From contig CAJVGD010000046.1 in the NCBI GenBank assembly GCA_910890315.1, positions 744,001-808,000 on the forward strand: 64,000 nt of DNA, in the 5' to 3' direction. Under the pieces are notes generated by a model, which was given only the letters and a program-made list of their open reading frames with translations, was not told the origin of the DNA and ran no database searches. The translations under genes were made by a program, and so were the position numbers. Source of the DNA: Serendipita indica DSM 11827 (Eukaryota; Basidiomycota; Agaricomycetes; Sebacinales; Serendipitaceae). Positions 23,379 through 34,112 of the stretch are shown piece after piece (position 1 is the first letter of the stretch; each line of letters begins with the position of its first letter).

Positions 23379-24332
23379 ATGTCTAAGAAACTTCACCTCA
23401 AAGAAACGCCTGTTGAAAGAGAGCAAAGGCTTCGAAAGGAAGAAAGGAGAGCTCGCAAGAAACAGAAACGAGGTCAGCCCGAACTTGGATTCGTCTTCGA
23501 GCACGAGTCTGAAGAACGGCACTGGAGGCTCTCTGAGCCCGAAATATATCGAACTCCAGGAGATGTTGGCGCCTCATATAACTTAGCTGGAAGCTCAGGT
23601 GACACCCCGAATTATGCCGACTATAAGAAGATCGAAAAGGAGCTCGAAGAGGCCAAGTTCAGGGCCAAATTATTCGACGCTATGGACGACGATGAGCGCC
23701 TGGACTCAATAGAGGCGCGCTTTAACGCATATCGTGTCCCAGAGCGCTGGCAGGATTCTCGACAAGCAACGGAGAACCCTAACGAGATGGATGAAGACGA
23801 ATATGCCGAGTGGATACGGAGGGGGATGTGGGAGAAAAAACACCAGCGCGAGATGGAAGAAAGGCGAAGAAAGGAACATGAGGCCGAAGAGCGCAGAGCA
23901 CGCGAGAAGGCTCAACGGCGCGAGATGAGGCGTCTAGAGGAACAAGAGCGTGCAAGGCGCCGTGAAAAGGGCCAACAAGCAATCCAAGACGCATTTGCAT
24001 CCTACCAAGCGTCCTGGGATAGATTGGCCTCAATATCCAATGATGATCGCATACTCACCTATGCCGACATACCGTGGCCCATATCACGAACAGCACCATC
24101 AGATAACGACATTACCATGGACTCAATTGCTCAATTCCTTCTCTCTGAGGCCCACTCTGTTGATAAATCGAAGCGCCGGCGTATTCGAGACGCCCTCTTC
24201 ATCTACCACCCGGATCGGTTCGAAAAGTGGATCTCTATGATCAAGGATGATGCCGATAGGGAGCACGTTCGCGAGACTGCTGGGAAAGTCGTTAGGCTCC
24301 TCAACCTCCTGGCCGACCAGTATTCCTCGTAA
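23379..24332 (+). CDS. NF-kappa-B inhibitor-like 1 (NFKBIL1/IkappaBL) homologue
   Basis: A single exon of 317 residues from the ATG at 23379. A basic, highly charged coiled coil fills the first two thirds (REQRLRKEERRARKKQKR, EERRRKEHEAEERRAREK). The C-terminus has LTYADIPWPISR and, further on, IRDALFIYHPDRFEKW, the YxDIPWP and WHPD(R/K)F signatures of the NFKBIL1 C-terminal domain. No ankyrin repeats are seen, as in other fungal members. The animal protein is linked to mRNA processing; fungal function is not established. The reading frame extends upstream to 23268 but that would run into the Cse1 coding region. Confidence 0.85.
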   Translation: MSKKLHLKETPVEREQRLRKEERRARKKQKRGQPELGFVFEHESEERHWRLSEPEIYRTPGDVGASYNLAGSSGDTPNYADYKKIEKELEEAKFRAKLFDAMDDDERLDSIEARFNAYRVPERWQDSRQATENPNEMDEDEYAEWIRRGMWEKKHQREMEERRRKEHEAEERRAREKAQRREMRRLEEQERARRREKGQQAIQDAFASYQASWDRLASISNDDRILTYADIPWPISRTAPSDNDITMDSIAQFLLSEAHSVDKSKRRRIRDALFIYHPDRFEKWISMIKDDADREHVRETAGKVVRLLNLLADQYSS

Positions 24333-24522
24333 ACAGGGCATCCTCTCACGAAAGAAAAGATTTTTGAAGAGAGTATATAAAAACGACTGTGAAGGGCGCT
24401 AGGTATGAGATATCTGGATCTTTTTTGGATTTTGGCCCTGAAATTTGGAAGAAGAGATTTGAGGAATTCGAAGTGGCTTCACGTCACCTCGACACTTCAT
24501 CCATGGTCACTGTGAGGCTAGC

Positions 24523-25446
24523 TCAAGCCTAGGGGATACTTAGTACCCAGTCTACGGCAGCGATGGATCACTCACTGATTTAGGAGGAGCGGGGCGGCTG
24601 AAAGACGGAGGAGCACCAGAGTGTGCAGGAGGCGTGCCACTTGGAGGGGGAGGAGGCACGAAGCTTCCGGATGGGTGACCGTGAGGAGGCTTCGAGCCAG
24701 ATGGCTTGGGTGGCGGAGGAGATCCACTTGGCTTCTCTTCGCGCTTGGAATGTGCTGGAGGAGTGCCCCTAGGTGGAGGAGGAGGTACAAGGCTGCCTGA
24801 AGGGTGGCCATGAGGAGGCTTTGAGCCAGACGGCTTGGGTGGTGGCGGCAAAGGTGAGCCACTCGGCTTCTCCTCACGCTTAGAATGGGCAGGAGGAGTA
24901 CCACTCGGTGGAGGCGGTGGGACGAAACTTCCAGAGGGGTGTCCATGAGGAGGCTTGATTCCGGAGGGCCTAGGTGGGCGAACGGATCCGCTAGGCTTTT
25001 CCTCGCGCTTAGAGTGGACTGGCGGCGTACCACTTGGAGGGGATGGGGGAACGAAGCTGCCAGACGGATGCTCATGAGGGGGCTTGGACTCGTGAGGAGG
25101 ATGAGGCACAAAGGATGCGCTAGGCTTCTCACGTTTCTATCCCGAGAGATGTCAGCAACTATCTTTCAATAAAGTGAAACCCAGACCTCATGAGGCGGTG
25201 GGAGTGATCCAGTGAAAGACGGCCTTGGAGGACGCGAAAACGAGCCTCCGGGTGGGGGCGGAGGGAACGACAAACTTGCAGGAGCACTGAACGTGGGGCG
25301 AGGTTCAGAAGGAACAGAACCGCTTGGGCGCTGCCTCCTTTCGATCTGCTAAAGCGTCAGAGGGTGTCAAGCAAGCTCTAAGGACGTACCGGGCTGGCGC
25401 TGGCAACAGCGAGAACGCAAAGAGTGACGAAGGTCTTCCAGTACAT
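24523..25446 (-). CDS. Secreted Pro/His-rich repeat protein with Lys-Arg sites (Kex2-processed repeat type), member 1
   Basis: Four exons: 25446-25390, 25345-25187, 25136-24576 and a 6-nt last exon 24528-24523, total 260 residues. If the last intron is not spliced, the frame stops at 24552 instead. Exon 1 is exactly the signal peptide MYWKTFVTLCVLAVASASP. The body has four ~43-residue repeats of the pattern EEKPSGS..PPHGHPSGSFVPPPPP..GTPPAHSKR. Three HSKR or VHSKR sites separate the units, and EKRE opens the first; Lys-Arg is the Kex2 signal. This matches the layout of fungal Kex2-processed repeat proteins, which release several similar peptides. I see no cysteine in the repeats and no known peptide name. 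A TATA box lies at 25511-25517. Confidence 0.75.
24590..25136 (-). repeat. Four tandem ~130-bp coding repeats
   Basis: Within exon 3 of the repeat protein, a unit of about 126-135 bp occurs four times. The second to fourth copies are the most alike. Length differences are whole codons in the proline run, so the frame is kept. Confidence 0.8.
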
Positions 25447-25510
25447 GTCTAATGTGTGCTGTCTTTCAAGGTCGAGCTTGACTGCAGTTTGGTCGAGCTG
25501 GAGTCACTGC

Positions 25511-25517
25511 CTTTATA
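25511..25517 (-). promoter_or_regulatory. TATA box of repeat-protein member 1
   Basis: TATAAAG on the minus strand, about 65 bp before the ATG at 25446, in the context GCAGCTATAAAGG. Similar boxes precede members 2 and 3 at comparable distances. Confidence 0.5.
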
Positions 25518-26834
25518 GCTGCCAGTGGGCACTCTCGGAAAGATATTTTGGCTTACGGAGCGACTTTATCCCGCGAAGTATGCATCCTGAAGCTTTGGAA
25601 GAGGAATGGCGGTCACTACGACTGGCTAGCCCGGTCCTTTACGGACTTCAAGTTTGATCTATGCGCAATGAATTCATTTCAGAAGTCTCAAGCGAAGTTC
25701 GAAGAATGAGTAATAGTCTCCCGAAGGTAATGCAACCGTGCGCTTCGTTTGGCGTTTCGACAGACCCAGTGACGATGGCGTTCTTGCAATTTTTAGAGTC
25801 CGCCTTTTTGCATTGATACTCCTCCTCCTTCTCCGCAGCCCCCGCAGCACGAATGCGATCCTGCATGCACCGGAGGAGCCTTCCACGGTGGTTCCTGGGA
25901 GTAATCGAACGAGCCGGTGGGGAAGCGCCAAAGCTGAATGAATTGCACCAGAATCCATCCGGTCAGTCATTGGTCACCAGCGCGGAGGAATATGCGGACC
26001 GCAAGCGACGTGACGGGAAATTGAATGGCCACTGAGCTAAATGTCAAAGTATGCTTCTATGGTCCGCAGCAGTCGAGATTGACCCTTGTAAGTCTTTGCG
26101 GTCCCGCTCAGTCAGTGGCAAAAAGGACGACTAGCCGAAGGACTCATCGATGTGTGAACAATTGACGTCTAAGGACAATTTTAACTAGATTGGATCTGTG
26201 CTGACAGAAAATAGGGATAACGAGGCCTGAATACGGACGGGGCCCTGCTGTGCTTTTTCGGTGCAGCCTCATTTGAACAAGCAGGGTCATTGCGAATCTT
26301 CCGAGCAGTTCCCACTGTTTGAGTTTTCATAAATAGCACATAGAGGAAGCTTCCGTAAGCCAGCGAAAAGTTGAAAGGAGTGATCCGTTATGCAGCATTA
26401 CGCCAAGTCATGGCGTGATTTGAGGCAATCATAGAATCCATATGATCAAATTCGAATACGTCTGTGCTTTACAGACCGCCATAAGTGCCTACCGCAAGCG
26501 CGTACATGAACCATGCATTACATCCAAAAAGGGCGGAATTACTGCGCTTTGCACCTAACTAAGTTACTTTGATGTGAAGGAGGAGAAAACTATATGGAAT
26601 TTGAAGCGAGTGAAGTCTTCAACACAGCTCTCCAAGTATTTCTACAGAACCACGACGAGTACCTCTCACTTCCATCCGATAGATGCGGAAAGCGAAGGGG
26701 GTTTCAAGGGACTACATTGCAGTCATGAATTTCTACTTGCTATTTGTGACACCAAATGGGTATGGGCTCTCACTCTCAAAAGAACACGGCGTGTATCACT
26801 TGTTTCTGTGGCAGATAATTTTTTCGGACTCCCA
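25518..26834. other. Intergenic between repeat-protein members 1 and 2
   Basis: About 1.3 kb with only short open frames on both strands. The longest (minus strand 25970-25674 and an overlapping frame) contain no family I recognise and no signal peptide. I see no further copy of the PSGSF repeat here. Confidence 0.4.
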
Positions 26835-27381
26835 TTAGATCGTCGTCTGTAAGCAAGGCGTAAATGGAATGACAGTCTGCGAGCAAGAATTACCTGATCA
26901 GGAGATGGAGTGGGATCGCTGCTTGAAGGCTGAGGGAACGTTGGGAAGGAGAAGCTCTCGGGGGGCTGCGGGAGCGAAAAGCTATCGGATGGTTGAGGAA
27001 ATGAAAAGCTAATGGACGGCTGAGGGGACGATGGGAATGAAAAAGTTCCGGATGGTGGTGGAAACGAAGGAAAAGAGAAGCTGCCGGACGGTTGCGGAAA
27101 CGAAGGAAAGGAAAAGCCCCTGAAGGTTGAGGGAATGGAGGGAATGAAAAGCTCCCAGATGGAAAAGAGAAACTTTCAGTGGGCCCAGGGAAGCTAAACG
27201 AGCGACTCGGGAACTGAGTTACCTGTAAGCACCAGTATCGCACGAGACTCAGCACATACTTGTCTCTTGTCCTGAATCTACCGGAAATCGATGAGTCGTC
27301 GACTGTGGGATCAGTTGTACGCACTGGAACAGCAGTGGTGGCGGCGACCGCACAGAAAGCGAGGAGGACCTTGAGCTGCAT
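26835..27381 (-). pseudogene. Secreted Ser/Phe/Pro-rich repeat protein, member 2, with a frameshift
   Basis: Exon 1 (27381-27325) encodes a 19-residue signal peptide MQLKVLLAFCAVAATTAVP and ends after Pro19 at a GTGCGT donor, as in members 1 and 3. The repeat exon carries short units of the type PSGSFSFPSFPQ. The first units are in one frame (SFSFPGPTESFSFPSGSFSFP), the later ones (from about 27117 downward) in the next frame. A one-base loss in the GGGGC run near 27117-27120 would explain it, since other copies read GGxAGC. Downstream the second frame runs cleanly into a donor at 26893 and a last exon 26846-26835 (TTI-stop). The internal exon borders between 27325 and 27200 are unsettled. 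It could be a young pseudogene, a haplotype variant or a base-call error. Confidence 0.6.
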
Positions 27382-27436
27382 GGGGACTGGCACGGGGATC
27401 CAACGAGGATGAGTTCGCAGACAGTGTGAGTGCAGT

Positions 27437-27444
27437 CTTTTATA
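27437..27444 (-). promoter_or_regulatory. TATA box of repeat-protein member 2
   Basis: TATAAAAG on the minus strand, about 56 bp before the ATG at 27381, within CACAGTATAAAAGACTGCA. Confidence 0.5.
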
Positions 27445-28261
27445 CTGTGAGCGCACTTGCTCCCGTTGCATACCATTTGGAGCCAAATATAACGTGGTCA
27501 GTACTGTCGGACACTTTGTAACCAAGTTCAGAAGTGCGGAAGTCAATACTCGGTGGCAAAGAACAGTGAGCCCGAAAGAAGCTAGAGTAATTAGAGCATG
27601 TCAACGCCTTGCAATATTGCAACAGAAAACGTTCGACTGTGGAGAGCTAAAGATCATTTTGGGATTTGAAAATAGCCTGCAACAGGGAAAGGATGCTACC
27701 CGGCTTCTCGAATTACTGAAGACGATCACACATTGTCAAGGCCGCAACCGATCCATCCCTTGGATAAAAACCAGGTTGCTAGAGTGGAAGAATGTTGATT
27801 ACGAGAGGCTCGAGAGGAAATAGGCATCCGAAGGAATGGCAACGTGAAATACTCGCTTTCATTTTGTTGCCCAACGAGGACAGGTCCAAATTATAGAAGC
27901 CGAAGAGGCCCGACCTCTATCCGAATTATCGGACCAGATCCAATAGGAATGTTGGAGTATCAGCTTACTGAGGTTTTACCTTCTGGACGCATTTGACACC
28001 GTTGTATGAGCATTGGGATACAGGACAGTCATCAAGATGTACTATTTCAAGATGGAGTAGGGTCGTCCAGCTCTTAGTCGGGACTCTTATTCTCTCTACC
28101 TACTTCGTCGATGTAAGCACCAGTCTCTACGACCATGAATGAGGGAGCCTCAGATAAGCATGCGGGACAGATTCGAGTATATTCCTACATTCCACAAGGG
28201 TATATGTCTCATGGCACGAGCTGAGGCCTGCGGAAAAGCTAAACAAGGAGTATCCTCGCAT
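27445..28261. other. Intergenic between repeat-protein members 2 and 3
   Basis: About 800 bp. A plus-strand frame at 27494-27823 (109 codons) is open but has no recognisable motif and overlaps the promoter side of member 2. I do not call it. Confidence 0.35.
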
Positions 28262-28840
28262 TTAGGCGGTCTAGAAGATTGTGAGCGGGAGGCTTGGAAT
28301 TTTAAGTAATGCTCACATGAATGGGAGGACGAGAGGTGGATCCAGATGGAGCCGGATGAGATGCACTTCCCGAGGGCGCACCTGGATGAGATACGTTACC
28401 AGGAGGAGCTGGGTGAGATACACTGCCAGAAGGATGAGGAGGCACTACTGTGCCCGAAGGATGAGGGAATGAAAAACTACCCGACGGATGAGGGAACGAA
28501 AAGGTGCCCGGAGGGAGATGCGTTCCGGAAGGATGTGGATGAGAGGCACCACCGGAAGGGTGGGGGAAAGAGAAGCTTCCCGAAGGGTGAGGGAAAGAGT
28601 GGCTTCCAGAGGGAGCCGGATGGGAGCTGGAGCTGGCTGGAGCCTATGGTCAACTTTAGTATGGCTCCAAGTATCAGAACACGTGAGTTATACCGAATGA
28701 GAAGTTCCACCAGGACGAGTAGCAGAGCTCGTGAGAATCTAGCGCATAGGTCAAGCATGTCACAGTAAAAATGGTGTGCGTACTGGACTGGAGCTGGCAA
28801 CAGCGACGAGGCAAAGAGCAAAGAGGGTGCTGAAGTGCAT
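28262..28840 (-). CDS. Secreted His/Pro/Ser/Gly-rich repeat protein, member 3
   Basis: Exons 28840-28784, 28643-28317 and 28270-28262 give 130 residues; without the last splice the frame stops at 28302. Exon 1 is the signal peptide MHFSTLFALCLVAVASSSP, closely similar to member 1. The mature part is a chain of 8-10-residue units such as HPSGSFSFP, HPSGGASHP, HPSGTHLPP, HPSGSVSHPA and APSGSASHP, with no cysteine. Unlike member 1 there are no Lys-Arg sites in the repeats. The 140-nt first intron is longer than usual, so another small exon could be hidden in it. His-Pro-rich secreted proteins can bind metals or act in the wall; here function is unknown. Confidence 0.65.
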
Positions 28841-28917
28841 CCTGGTATGTGCGTTACACGGGCGCGGAGAAAACGTCCTAGGTGAGGATGAGGATGCATC
28901 CCTCCCATCCCCACCTC

Positions 28918-28925
28918 ATTTTATA
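28918..28925 (-). promoter_or_regulatory. TATA box of repeat-protein member 3
   Basis: TATAAAAT on the minus strand, about 78 bp before the ATG at 28840, in the context GTGAGCTATAAAATGAGG. The AGCTATAAA core is shared with member 1. Confidence 0.5.
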
Positions 28926-29741
28926 GCTCACAGCTCGATAGCGTTTGCCAACTTTCGGATATTCTACATCACTCTATGAAACTTCTGTAAAGGAATTTCA
29001 ATACTTGGAATTATCTCCCACTGGTTTGGAGACGAGTCGGAGAATAAGATGAGTCTGTCGGGGAATGTGGAGACCTTCCTCCGACGTAAACGTGCTCTAG
29101 ATTTGATTCTTCCTTTCTGAAATTGCTGGAAAGAAGTAGATATGGCGCCTTCATCCCAAAATATGCTCAATGGCGGATGTCGTTGGCTGAAGAAGAGCCC
29201 TTCTGTTCCCTTGATGTGTCTAGAACGTATATGAGGCGACTGATTTGTCGCTATATTGGGATAGAGTCTTGGAATCACCGTTTGCAAGTCACCACTAAAA
29301 TCTCTTGAGGATCAAAGGATAGAGCGGATTCTATCACATCATATTGCTACTCCATGTCGCAAAGGTCGACGGTCTGAATTCCGGTATTACACACCGAGGC
29401 AGTCCGGGAACCAGTTCATAGTCAAAATCTGGAAGAAAGAAGGCACTGTGGGCTGCTGCGCAAGGGTTCTCGAAGTCTATACGCGGTGGCGCAAGACGGA
29501 AATAATTATGCCGGATGTCGCTATGGCCTCTCCAGATCCCAGGGACACGATGACAGATCGTTCAGGTATACGGGTAGCTTCTGTCTTCTTGATGAACGTT
29601 TCTTGATGAACGAATACTGACGTCTATTTTAGCGACCAATGAGGATGGGTTCAATTCCCGAAGCTATAGGATTCGAACAAGAAATAGCGTACAAGTACAC
29701 CCGAATGTCGGAGAAACGTAATAAAGAAAGAATAGCTAATG
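28926..29741. other. Intergenic, with a possible unassigned plus-strand exon pair
   Basis: Most of this stretch holds nothing I can name. On the plus strand about 29289-29575 is open without an ATG and joins in frame through a GTATAC..TTTTAG intron to 29633 onward. The translation (for example FRYYTPRQSGNQFIVKIWKK) is protein-like but unknown. A 13-nt direct repeat TTCTTGATGAACG occurs twice inside that putative intron. Confidence 0.25.
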
Positions 29742-32700
29742 TTAGAACGCCAGCCTGTCGTGACGTGTCGCAATTGGCCGTGTTTGCTTTGGAACGAGCA
29801 AATCAATCGCTCTGCCCCGCTCAGAATGTGCTCGTGATCCAGTTCGCTTTGCTTCATTCGGAACTCTGCTGTAGTCATCGGTAGAACGCCCCGGTGCACG
29901 CTGAACTGGCTGCTGATTACGTTCGCTTGGTGCAGATTTGATAATTGCGCGGTGCTGTGTAGACTCGACGGAAGAATTAGATGCTTCCAACACGCGTTGC
30001 TCCCACAGGCTCCGCTTTGCCTCGAACCGTTGCTTATGTTCTTGCTCTGTCTCCAACGAAAGGCGTAGGTCGCTCACAAAGGTGAACTCTTTCGAAGGTA
30101 GAGGCTTCGACTGAGATCGCTGCTCCAAACCCGTTTGCAGTCCAGCCAACGTGGCCAAAAGTCTGGCGGCAACCTGTCGAACGAATTAGCTTATACAATC
30201 ACACTCCTTTTGCTGAACATACTGGTGGCATCGCCCGCGTATTCTCTCGTTTATTTCGCTCCTTTTGTCGTCGAGCGAGATTACTCCATCGCTCTCGCTC
30301 CTTCTCCGCTTTTTCCTCTTCATGTCTTTGTCGTCCGAGGATGAACTTGGGAGAACGAGGTACGGTCAGCGTGCAAAAGTCGTCCTCTTGGAAGTAATCC
30401 CTCCGATGTCTGAGTCTTCCAGCATCAGGAACCTCTTGCTTAACCTCAGTGGGCTTGGGTGCCTCATGGGAGGGTATAACATGGTGCATCGAAGGGGGTT
30501 CAGGGGATGGTACCGGTCGTAGGGGCGATGGGCTTCTTTGTCGTGGTAACTGCTCGACAACTACCTCTTCCTTGGGACGACGGGGTTCCGCACTCTCAAA
30601 AATCTCTACTGGCTCGCGCCTGAGACGACTAATAGATCCGATTTCTACAGAGTTCTCGAGCACTGAGCCGAAAACGTCCTGACCCTCAATCGGTTGCGCA
30701 AGCAGTGGTGCAGGGGCCTTTCGCTCGACAACAGGCTGTCGCTGAGTCGCTTCGACTTTGAAAATCTTTGGGCGACTGGGTGGCTGTTCCACGGGAACTT
30801 CCTGTTCGTGACGTCTGGGCTTGATCTTTACATCTTGCGGTGCTTGGATGACATTAATTTGGCGCATCTTCATGGGCTCGGGTGCTTTAGATCGGTCAGC
30901 AGCAATCTTGCTCGCCTCCATGCCGACTGCGAGCCGCTTCCTCTTGAGCGAGCGCGTATCCGCTTCTCGTTTAGACGGCGAGTTGTCGAGAGCCCGCTTC
31001 TTGGAGACCACCTTGGGCGACGCCTTGACATGCATGGTCTTGGTAGGTTTGGGTTGGACGGCTGCCCGCAGAGGTCGAAAGACTTGTGGTGCAGGATCAT
31101 TATCAAGGAGCAATGCATCATTCCGCGATACACTCTTGGTAAAGATACCTGTAGTGGGTGCAGCCTCTTCACCAAGTTCTGGGGATTGAGGGTCTGTGTC
31201 CTTTCCTCCGCCATCTCCAAGTCGCTTGGGTCTTGAGAATATGTCCTCGAGAGGTTCCGGCATCCGATGAATGGATACCACTGGTCCTGCATTGGCATAC
31301 TCTAGGAGTTGTGAGCGCGCGGCTGCTTCGAAGATGATAGGTGACGGCTTGAGGATTTGCGGCTCCAGAGGTGCCGGATCGACTTTAGGTTCATCACCCT
31401 GAGGCGCCAAAATAGCTGACGACCGTTGTTTCGGGACGGATTCGAAAATGGGTGGCTCCTCGTGAGGCAAAGACAGAGATTCCACTTCGACTTCATAAGT
31501 GGTCTTCGTCTTTGGCTTTGAAACAGGCTTTCGCGAGAAAATGGGGATCCTTGGCACGGTAGGAGCTTGACGCTGCTCAGGTTGGCGTGAGGGCTGGGGC
31601 AAAGCCTCGGAGGCTTGATCGCTGGTACATCGAAACTTAAACGTTTTTAGCCTGAATAAACAGACAAAAATGTGATCAGATATACCTGGGATGAGCTTTA
31701 CGGGAATATTTCACTGCGTCGGGCCTCGTTTTGGAACTTTCACCTCTCCTCGGGATCATGGTAGATAATGCAGCCATCTTTTCTTTCTTTGATCTCTGAG
31801 TGGCTTGAGGCTTCACTACCTTCACGTCCAAAGCGTTGTTCAACCCATCAAGAACTCGGTTGGGCTGCCGAAATGTAAGGTTCATCAGACGCATTGTGAA
31901 TTTGACTGACCAGCATCTCAGTAAAGGAAGCATGAGCTGGCTTATAATCGAATGCTCCTGGAATGCTCCGGTGAAGCTCCTCATCCTCACTCTCTTCTGG
32001 AGCAGCTTGTGGAGGAACAGCCGAATTCCTTCTCGACTCTTGTCGTGTTTTCGGCTCCTCGTCTTGCGGAAGAACACGATACTGCCGTGGTCGCGAGCGA
32101 GGCGTGGCGGATGGGGTGCCGTTTTCGCGTTGCAAAGTCTTTGACGGGGTTGCAGGGGCTGGGGTCGTCGTCGTACTTGGTCGCGGGCGTGCAGGTGATG
32201 CGACGACCTTGATAGAAGAAGGTCTTGGTTTACGAATCCGAGGTGACTCTGCGGCCTGTCGTGAGGGGCCTTCGACGATTGGGGTCAACTGCTCGAAGGG
32301 CCCGGCAAACGGCGGCGTATTTGGAGAGGACACGAGTGTCTTTGAGCGAGAGAAACTGGCCTCTCGAAGATAAGGTCGGTTGGTATGTGCAGCTGATATG
32401 CGTCTCGAGCGGGGGGTGAGGTCCGCTAGTGTGAGGTCACGCTGCTTGACGATGGAAGCGCGTCTGGCAGACATTTTCAAAGCGCCATGTACTGTACTAC
32501 TCCGTCTCCGTTTGACACTCGATTGTTTACGGGCACTAGGGGGTCGTGGTGCGGGCGTCGCGAATGGATCATCAGCCATAAACTCTGCGCCGTCCTCTTC
32601 GAGCAATAGGTCTGCATTCACCCATTTCAAAGCATCGTATTTTTGCTTTCTGAATGGTGTGAGGTTGTTATTGGCCTCGACGAGCGCGTCGACGTTCCAC

Positions 32701-32819
32701 CAGGCGGCAAACGACGTCTCGGCGGTGTCCTCGCGGCGTATGGGTGTCTTGTGACGCGTCAAATGGCTTGTACGACGCGATGCTACTGATTTTCCGGGCG
32801 TTGGCGCGCTCGGAGCCAT
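29742..32819 (-). CDS. TPX2-like spindle assembly protein
   Basis: A multi-exon gene from the ATG at 32819 to the stop at 29742. The N-terminal part has SFAAWWNVDALVEANNNLTPF and long basic, Ser/Pro-rich disordered stretches with bipartite-like basic clusters (KKRALDNSPSKREADTRSLK). The C-terminal part carries two TPX2-type blocks: LTVPRSPKFILGRQRHEEE followed by a charged helix, and KEFTFVSDLRLSLETEQ followed by RFEAKRSLWEQRVLEAS. TPX2 family proteins bind microtubules and activate Aurora kinase at the spindle. Family assignment rests on these C-terminal blocks; most of the chain is low complexity. It is divergent from the SWIB gene, with 310 bp between starts. Confidence 0.6.
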
Positions 32820-33129
32820 TGCAGGAAATTGGTGCTGACTTGGCGGAGTTCAAGTTGGAAATAACTCCGACAAACATACAGGAGGCGAGTATGCCTAATT
32901 GAATGAAACCTCCTAAAATAAATAAATTTGGTGATTTCATTGATGTATACCCTGTTTGGGAGGCGTCGATCGACGAGCGTCTGTCTGGGTTGAATTGGAG
33001 TCACAGTATAGCCTTTACAAGTTTATCACCACCTTTGAAGGTCTTATTCGAGCCGCCAAAGGTGGCTACACACTTTGGCTCCGACCTCGACAAGCGAATA
33101 ATTTCAAACATTCCCCGCGCAGCCAAAAT

Positions 33130-34112
33130 ATGGCCTCTTCTCCTCTTCTTGATCGTATTACACCCCTGATTCAGACCATCCTACGCTCTCCAAACGTCGT
33201 ACCAGCGCAAGTGACAGCCAAAAATGTGCGGAAAACGCTCATAAGCGAGCACGGGATCAGCGAAGAGGAGATGAATCAGGAGAAGAAAGCCGTCAACGAA
33301 CGTATCCTCTCCATCTTTCGAGACGTCTTCCCGGACATGGCTGGCGACGAGCCCGCGCCCGCAGAGGAGGCAGCGTCGTCGACCAAAACACCCATGAAGC
33401 GGCAAACGGACCATGTCACCTCGAGTATTGCACCTAGTTCTCCGGCAGTGCCACTTGTGGATCAGTCGAAGAAGACGAAGCGGAAGCGGACGCCCGAAGA
33501 GGACAATGACGAGCAAGTTGCTCGAAAGCTCCATCAGGCTCTCAACGAGGAGAGGTCGACGCGTGGGAGCACGTCGAGTGGTAGTAGGAGAAAAAAGGCG
33601 ACTGTGACGAGTGACAAGGACAAGAAGGGCAGGGTGAAGAGCAAGGCTTATATCGACGAGGACGATGATAGCGGTAGCGCAGAGAGTGGAGACGAAAAGG
33701 CGGACAAGAAGAAGAAGATAAAGAAGAAGCAGAGCAAGAGTGCAGATGGAGAAGGAGCTGGTGCAAAGGGCGGTTTTTCGAAACCGATGATGCTCAGGTG
33801 CGATCTTCTCTCATCCCAAGGTTTGTATCTGATGCTTTCTAGTACTGAACTCGCCGAAGTGCTCGATGAGACTACACTATCACGTCCTCAGGTCGTGAAA
33901 AAGCTATGGGATTATATTAAGTATCACCAACTACAGAAACCAGAAAACAAGCGAGTCATTCGTTGCGACGAAAAACTGCAAAAGGTCTTCCGAGTACCCG
34001 AAATCGACATGTTCCAGATGAACAAGGCACTTAGCAAGTAAGCCATTATCCCGTTCACCACATTGTATTCTAATTGCACCTCTGTAGCCATCTGCGTGGT
34101 GTAGATGAATAG
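33130..34112 (+). CDS. DEK_C plus SWIB/MDM2 domain protein (Uaf30-like)
   Basis: Three exons with introns near 33799-33842 (a length that keeps the frame) and 34038-34087; the last exon gives NHLRGVDE-stop. The N-terminus is a DEK C-terminal-type helix bundle (LIQTILRSPNVVPAQVTAKNVRKTL, with EEEMNQEKKAVNERI). A Lys/Glu/Ser-rich linker with runs such as DKKKKIKKKQSK follows. The C-terminus is a SWIB domain: STELAEVLDETTLSRPQVVKKLW, YHQLQKPENKRVIRCDEKL, MFQMNKALS. Yeast relatives include Uaf30, part of the RNA polymerase I upstream factor, and Tri1. I chose the ATG at 33130 because the open stretch upstream lacks conserved sequence. Confidence 0.87.

Noticed and set aside
24572-25132. Second open frame on the same strand as the Pro/His repeat protein
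   Set aside because: Frame-shifted reading of the same tandem repeat; it lacks the signal peptide join and the regular Lys-Arg borders.
24590-25136. Regular repeats considered as a CRISPR-like array
   Set aside because: The units are coding repeats of a spliced eukaryotic gene, with no constant repeat/unique spacer pattern.
29588-29614. Direct repeat TTCTTGATGAACG considered as a target-site duplication
   Set aside because: The copies are almost adjacent with no element between them; it is a local duplication.
29640-29690. tRNA-like T-arm sequences (GGTTCAATTCCC and GATTCGAAC)
   Set aside because: No matching acceptor, D or anticodon stems at the required distances on either strand.
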